Under the pieces are notes generated by a model. The model was not told the origin of the DNA. It did no database searches and was given only the letters and a program-made list of their open reading frames with translations. This document shows positions 5,884 through 7,619 of a stretch of DNA of 7,619 bases, piece by piece. Numbering within the stretch: position 1 is the stretch's first letter; each line of letters begins with the position of its first letter. The position numbers and the translations under genes are program-made. Location of the stretch: NCBI GenBank assembly GCA_030447005.1, contig JAUJME010000072.1:1-7619 (forward strand), given 5' to 3'. This DNA is from Solirubrobacteraceae bacterium. Its GTDB lineage: Bacteria; Actinomycetota; Thermoleophilia; Solirubrobacterales; Solirubrobacteraceae.

Positions 5884-6641
5884 CGGATGGCTCCGGTCGT
5901 GGTGGCGGTGACGGGCGTGGCGGACGGCGGGGTGCCGACCGGGGTGGCGCCGGCGGCGGCCTGCGGCGTGGCGCCGAGCGGCATCGACTCGTTGCCCGGG
6001 ATCAGGTAGGCGGTGGCGCCGACCGAGGCGACCACGGAGGGGAAGCCGGCCGTCCCGGGCTTGAGCGTGAAGGCGTCGACGGTGAGGAGGCGGCCGGAGA
6101 CGTCGATGCGCTCGCCGTCGACCTTGACCATGCGCTCGAGCCGCGAGAAGAAGTTCGAGAGCGTGAAGAACTGGCCCGAGAACTCGAAGGCGAACGGCAT
6201 CGTCGGGAAGCCGGCGGGGCCCACGGACGAGCCGGGCGGCAGCTTGGCGGTCGTCGCCTGCGCGGTCGCGGCGCCGGCGGTGGCCGGCGGAGGCGTCGCG
6301 GTGCCCGCGCCGCCCTTGAGCTCGATCGAGCTGAAGTCCACGTCGGAGCGCTTGGCGGCCGTGTCGAGCTGGACGACCAGCGAGCGCACGTCGTCGTCGG
6401 TCGGCACGGCCTTGCCCAGGCGGACGACGGACGCGTAGTCGACGTCGTGGGTCCCCTTGGCGGCCTCCATCTGGGCGGCCTGCTGCTGGGCCTGGGTGAG
6501 CTTGGCCTGCTCGGCCTCGATGCTGGCGCGCAGCGTGGAGACCTCCTCGCGCTTGGGCGCGAGGATGACGAACCAGAACGCGGCGGCCGCGGCGAGCGCG
6601 ACGAGCGCGGCGACGACGGTGCGGTTGCTCGAGGCGCTCAT
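5880..6641 (-). CDS. pilO: Type IV pilus inner-membrane protein PilO
   Basis: A 253-residue bitopic membrane protein. Residues 9-27 form a hydrophobic membrane anchor. Residues 31-62 form a Gln/Ala/Glu-rich coiled coil. A PilO-type ferredoxin-like region follows (AVPTDDDVRSLVVQLDTAAKRSDVDFSSIEL, about 78-108), interrupted by an Ala/Thr/Pro-rich insert (111-135), then continues with FAFEFSGQFFTLSNFFSRLERMV (150-172), where PilO proteins have a conserved F..L..F...L. The last 30 residues are another Ala/Thr/Pro tract. PilO pairs with PilN through the coiled coils to form the alignment complex that links the cytoplasmic motor to the growing pilus. The start is the ATG of an ATGA overlap with pilN; AGGAG lies 11 nt upstream. 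A longer in-frame extension into pilN exists but has no family resemblance. Confidence 0.88.
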   Translation of the reverse strand: MSASSNRTVVAALVALAAAAAFWFVILAPKREEVSTLRASIEAEQAKLTQAQQQAAQMEAAKGTHDVDYASVVRLGKAVPTDDDVRSLVVQLDTAAKRSDVDFSSIELKGGAGTATPPPATAGAATAQATTAKLPPGSSVGPAGFPTMPFAFEFSGQFFTLSNFFSRLERMVKVDGERIDVSGRLLTVDAFTLKPGTAGFPSVVASVGATAYLIPGNESMPLGATPQAAAGATPVGTPPSATPVTATTTGAIR

Positions 6642-7486
6642 GGCGTGCTCGTCTCCTGGGTCGCGGCCTGACCGGCCGGGGCGGGCGTCGCGGCGGGGGC
6701 GGCGGTGCCGGCCGCCGGGGTCGCGACGGGCGTCGCGGCCGGAGCCGCGGTGGTCGCGGGCGTGCCCGCAGCGGGGGTCGCGCCGGTCGCCGGGGCGGCC
6801 GCCGCCGGAGCGGGCTTGGCGCCCTCGAAGAAGATCACGAGCGCGAACTTGGGCGGCGCGCCCTTGCCGCAGCCGGCCGGCTTGGCCGTGGCGCCGCCGG
6901 CGACCGGGGTGGTGGTCGTCGAGAGCTGCTTCTTGGAGGAGGAGAGCGAGACGCGGGTGACGCCCTGCACGGCGCGCAGGCGCGCCATCAGGCGGGCGAC
7001 GCCGAGCTGGTCGCTCGTGCACCCGTTGAGCTCGATCGCCGGCGACTGGATCGCCGCGCGCAACGGGTTGGCGCTGCCGCCGCCGGCCGTCGTGCTCGGG
7101 GTGACCGAGCCGCTCAGGGAGTCGAGGGTGACGTCGGCCGGGATGGCGCGCGAGAGGTCGCGCAGCGCCTGCTCCCAGTCGAAGCGGGCGGCGGCGAGGT
7201 CGCGGACGGTCTGCACGCGCTTCGTCGCGAGGTCCTTGAAGGTGCCGTAGGGCTTGAGCGCCGCCAGACGGGCCTGCGCCGCCTGCTGCTGGGCGGTGAC
7301 CTCGGCCAGCTCGCGCTCGTTGGCCTTGACGGAGTTGCCGACCAGCACCGTGGCGACCACGGCGAGGACGACGAGGGCGAGCGCCCCGAGGACGGCGTAG
7401 CCGCCGCTGCCCTCGTGCGAGGCGCGGGCGGAACCCTTGCGGTCCGTGAGCCGGAGGTCGGTCGGGAGGAGGTTGACGGCCTTCAT
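6638..7486 (-). CDS. pilN: Type IV pilus inner-membrane protein PilN
   Basis: A 282-residue bitopic protein. The N-terminus, MKAVNLLPTDLR, carries the cytoplasmic 'NLLP' motif by which PilN docks onto PilM, and this decides the start. A GTG 17 codons upstream would bury the motif. The membrane segment is 30-50 and a coiled coil covers about 52-76. The PilN periplasmic-type domain follows: RFDWEQALRDLSRAIPADVTL (101-121), IELNGCTSD (151-159), LMARLRAVQGVTRVSLSSS (166-184) and FALVIFFEG (214-222). Two cysteines (156 and 206) could be bonded. Residues 223-282 are a tail made almost only of Ala, Pro, Thr and Gly. The Shine-Dalgarno is weak. The gene begins 72 bp after the stop of a probable prepilin peptidase and overlaps pilO by 4 nt (ATGA). 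Confidence 0.9.
   Translation of the reverse strand: MKAVNLLPTDLRLTDRKGSARASHEGSGGYAVLGALALVVLAVVATVLVGNSVKANERELAEVTAQQQAAQARLAALKPYGTFKDLATKRVQTVRDLAAARFDWEQALRDLSRAIPADVTLDSLSGSVTPSTTAGGGSANPLRAAIQSPAIELNGCTSDQLGVARLMARLRAVQGVTRVSLSSSKKQLSTTTTPVAGGATAKPAGCGKGAPPKFALVIFFEGAKPAPAAAAPATGATPAAGTPATTAAPAATPVATPAAGTAAPAATPAPAGQAATQETSTP
6641..6820 (-). repeat. Degenerate Ala/Thr/Pro-coding repeats in the pilN 3' end
   Basis: This part of pilN encodes residues 223-282, a run of imperfect units such as ATPAAGTPAT and ATPVATPAAG. The DNA shows recurring GTCGCG-type units on the plus strand. Similar tracts occur in pilO (5892-5978 and 6237-6311) and in the PilP-like gene (about 5389-5640). They look like flexible extracytoplasmic linkers or tails. 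Confidence 0.55.
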
Positions 7487-7558
7487 CTCGGCACCGTGAT
7501 CGGCAAACACCCGCCCGGCCTTGAGCGCGGACGCCACCGGCGGCGCGCCCGGCGGCGC

Positions 7559-7619
7559 CTACAGGAAGGTGTCGAGGTACCAGTCGACGATCGCGTCGCC
7601 GGCGAACAGCCCGGCGAGG
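7559..7619 (-). CDS. Probable A24 prepilin peptidase, C-terminal fragment
   Basis: An open frame enters from the right edge and ends at TAG (7561-7559) after 19 codons reading LAGLFAGDAIVDWYLDTFL. The pattern hydrophobic helix, GD, I-D-WYL, short tail resembles the C-terminus of type IV prepilin leader peptidases, whose last membrane helix usually follows a PFGPFLALGA motif just outside this window. The position directly upstream of pilN supports a pilus role. The catalytic aspartates lie outside the window, so the assignment rests on 19 residues and context. Confidence 0.5.
   Translation of the reverse strand, partial: LAGLFAGDAIVDWYLDTFL

Noticed and set aside
4648..6009. A 453-codon open frame on the plus strand opposite aroC and the PilP-like gene
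   Set aside because: Low-complexity composition, no recognisable motif, and it crosses the boundary of two well-supported genes on the other strand.
7486..7537. A longer pilN starting at GTG 7537
   Set aside because: It would add 17 residues before the NLLP motif that normally begins PilN, and no better Shine-Dalgarno was seen for it.
1..7619. CRISPR array, transposon ends, tRNA or prophage genes
   Set aside because: No regularly spaced direct repeats, terminal inverted repeats, cloverleaf sequence or integrase/transposase motifs were found on either strand.

Overview
The window is very GC-rich, with a strong G/C preference at third codon positions, and every supported gene reads on the minus strand, from high to low coordinates. 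The gene families and order point to a high-GC actinobacterium. Type IV pilus PilN/PilO genes next to a shikimate block ending in an M24 peptidase suggest the Thermoleophilia/Solirubrobacterales branch. That placement is inference from gene content only.

Region 1 (about 7619 to 4930) is a type IV pilus assembly block. It holds the last 19 codons of a probable A24 prepilin peptidase, then pilN, pilO and an unnamed PilP/GspC-like inner-membrane protein. The last three are joined by ATGA stop/start overlaps. Each has one N-terminal membrane segment, and each carries Ala/Thr/Pro-rich low-complexity stretches on its outer side. No pilM lies between the peptidase and pilN.

Region 2 (4883 to 681) is a shikimate-pathway operon: aroC (chorismate synthase), a fused aroK-aroB gene (shikimate kinase plus 3-dehydroquinate synthase), aroQ (type II dehydroquinase) and an M24 Xaa-Pro peptidase. 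The genes are joined by 4-nt overlaps (CTGA, GTGA, GTGA). Together they supply steps 2, 3, 5 and 7 of the seven-step route to chorismate; aroE and aroA are not here. The order resembles the mycobacterial aroC/aroK/aroB/aroD...pepQ locus. The fused gene appears to start at CTG.

Region 3 (680 to 1) leaves the operon. A roughly 100-bp gap with no convincing terminator is followed by a small EVE/PUA-like gene (578 to 153). A 64-bp gap follows, then the first 29 codons of a small protein with a strong Shine-Dalgarno sequence, running off the left edge. In mycobacteria efp and nusB follow pepQ; neither is visible here.

No RNA genes, CRISPR arrays, insertion sequences, phage genes or recognisable defence system were seen. 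No stretch over 300 bases lacks a gene. Most of the window is conserved core metabolism and pilus biogenesis. The notable points are the fusion, its start codon, the uncharacterised PilP-like protein and the altered neighbourhoods at both ends.
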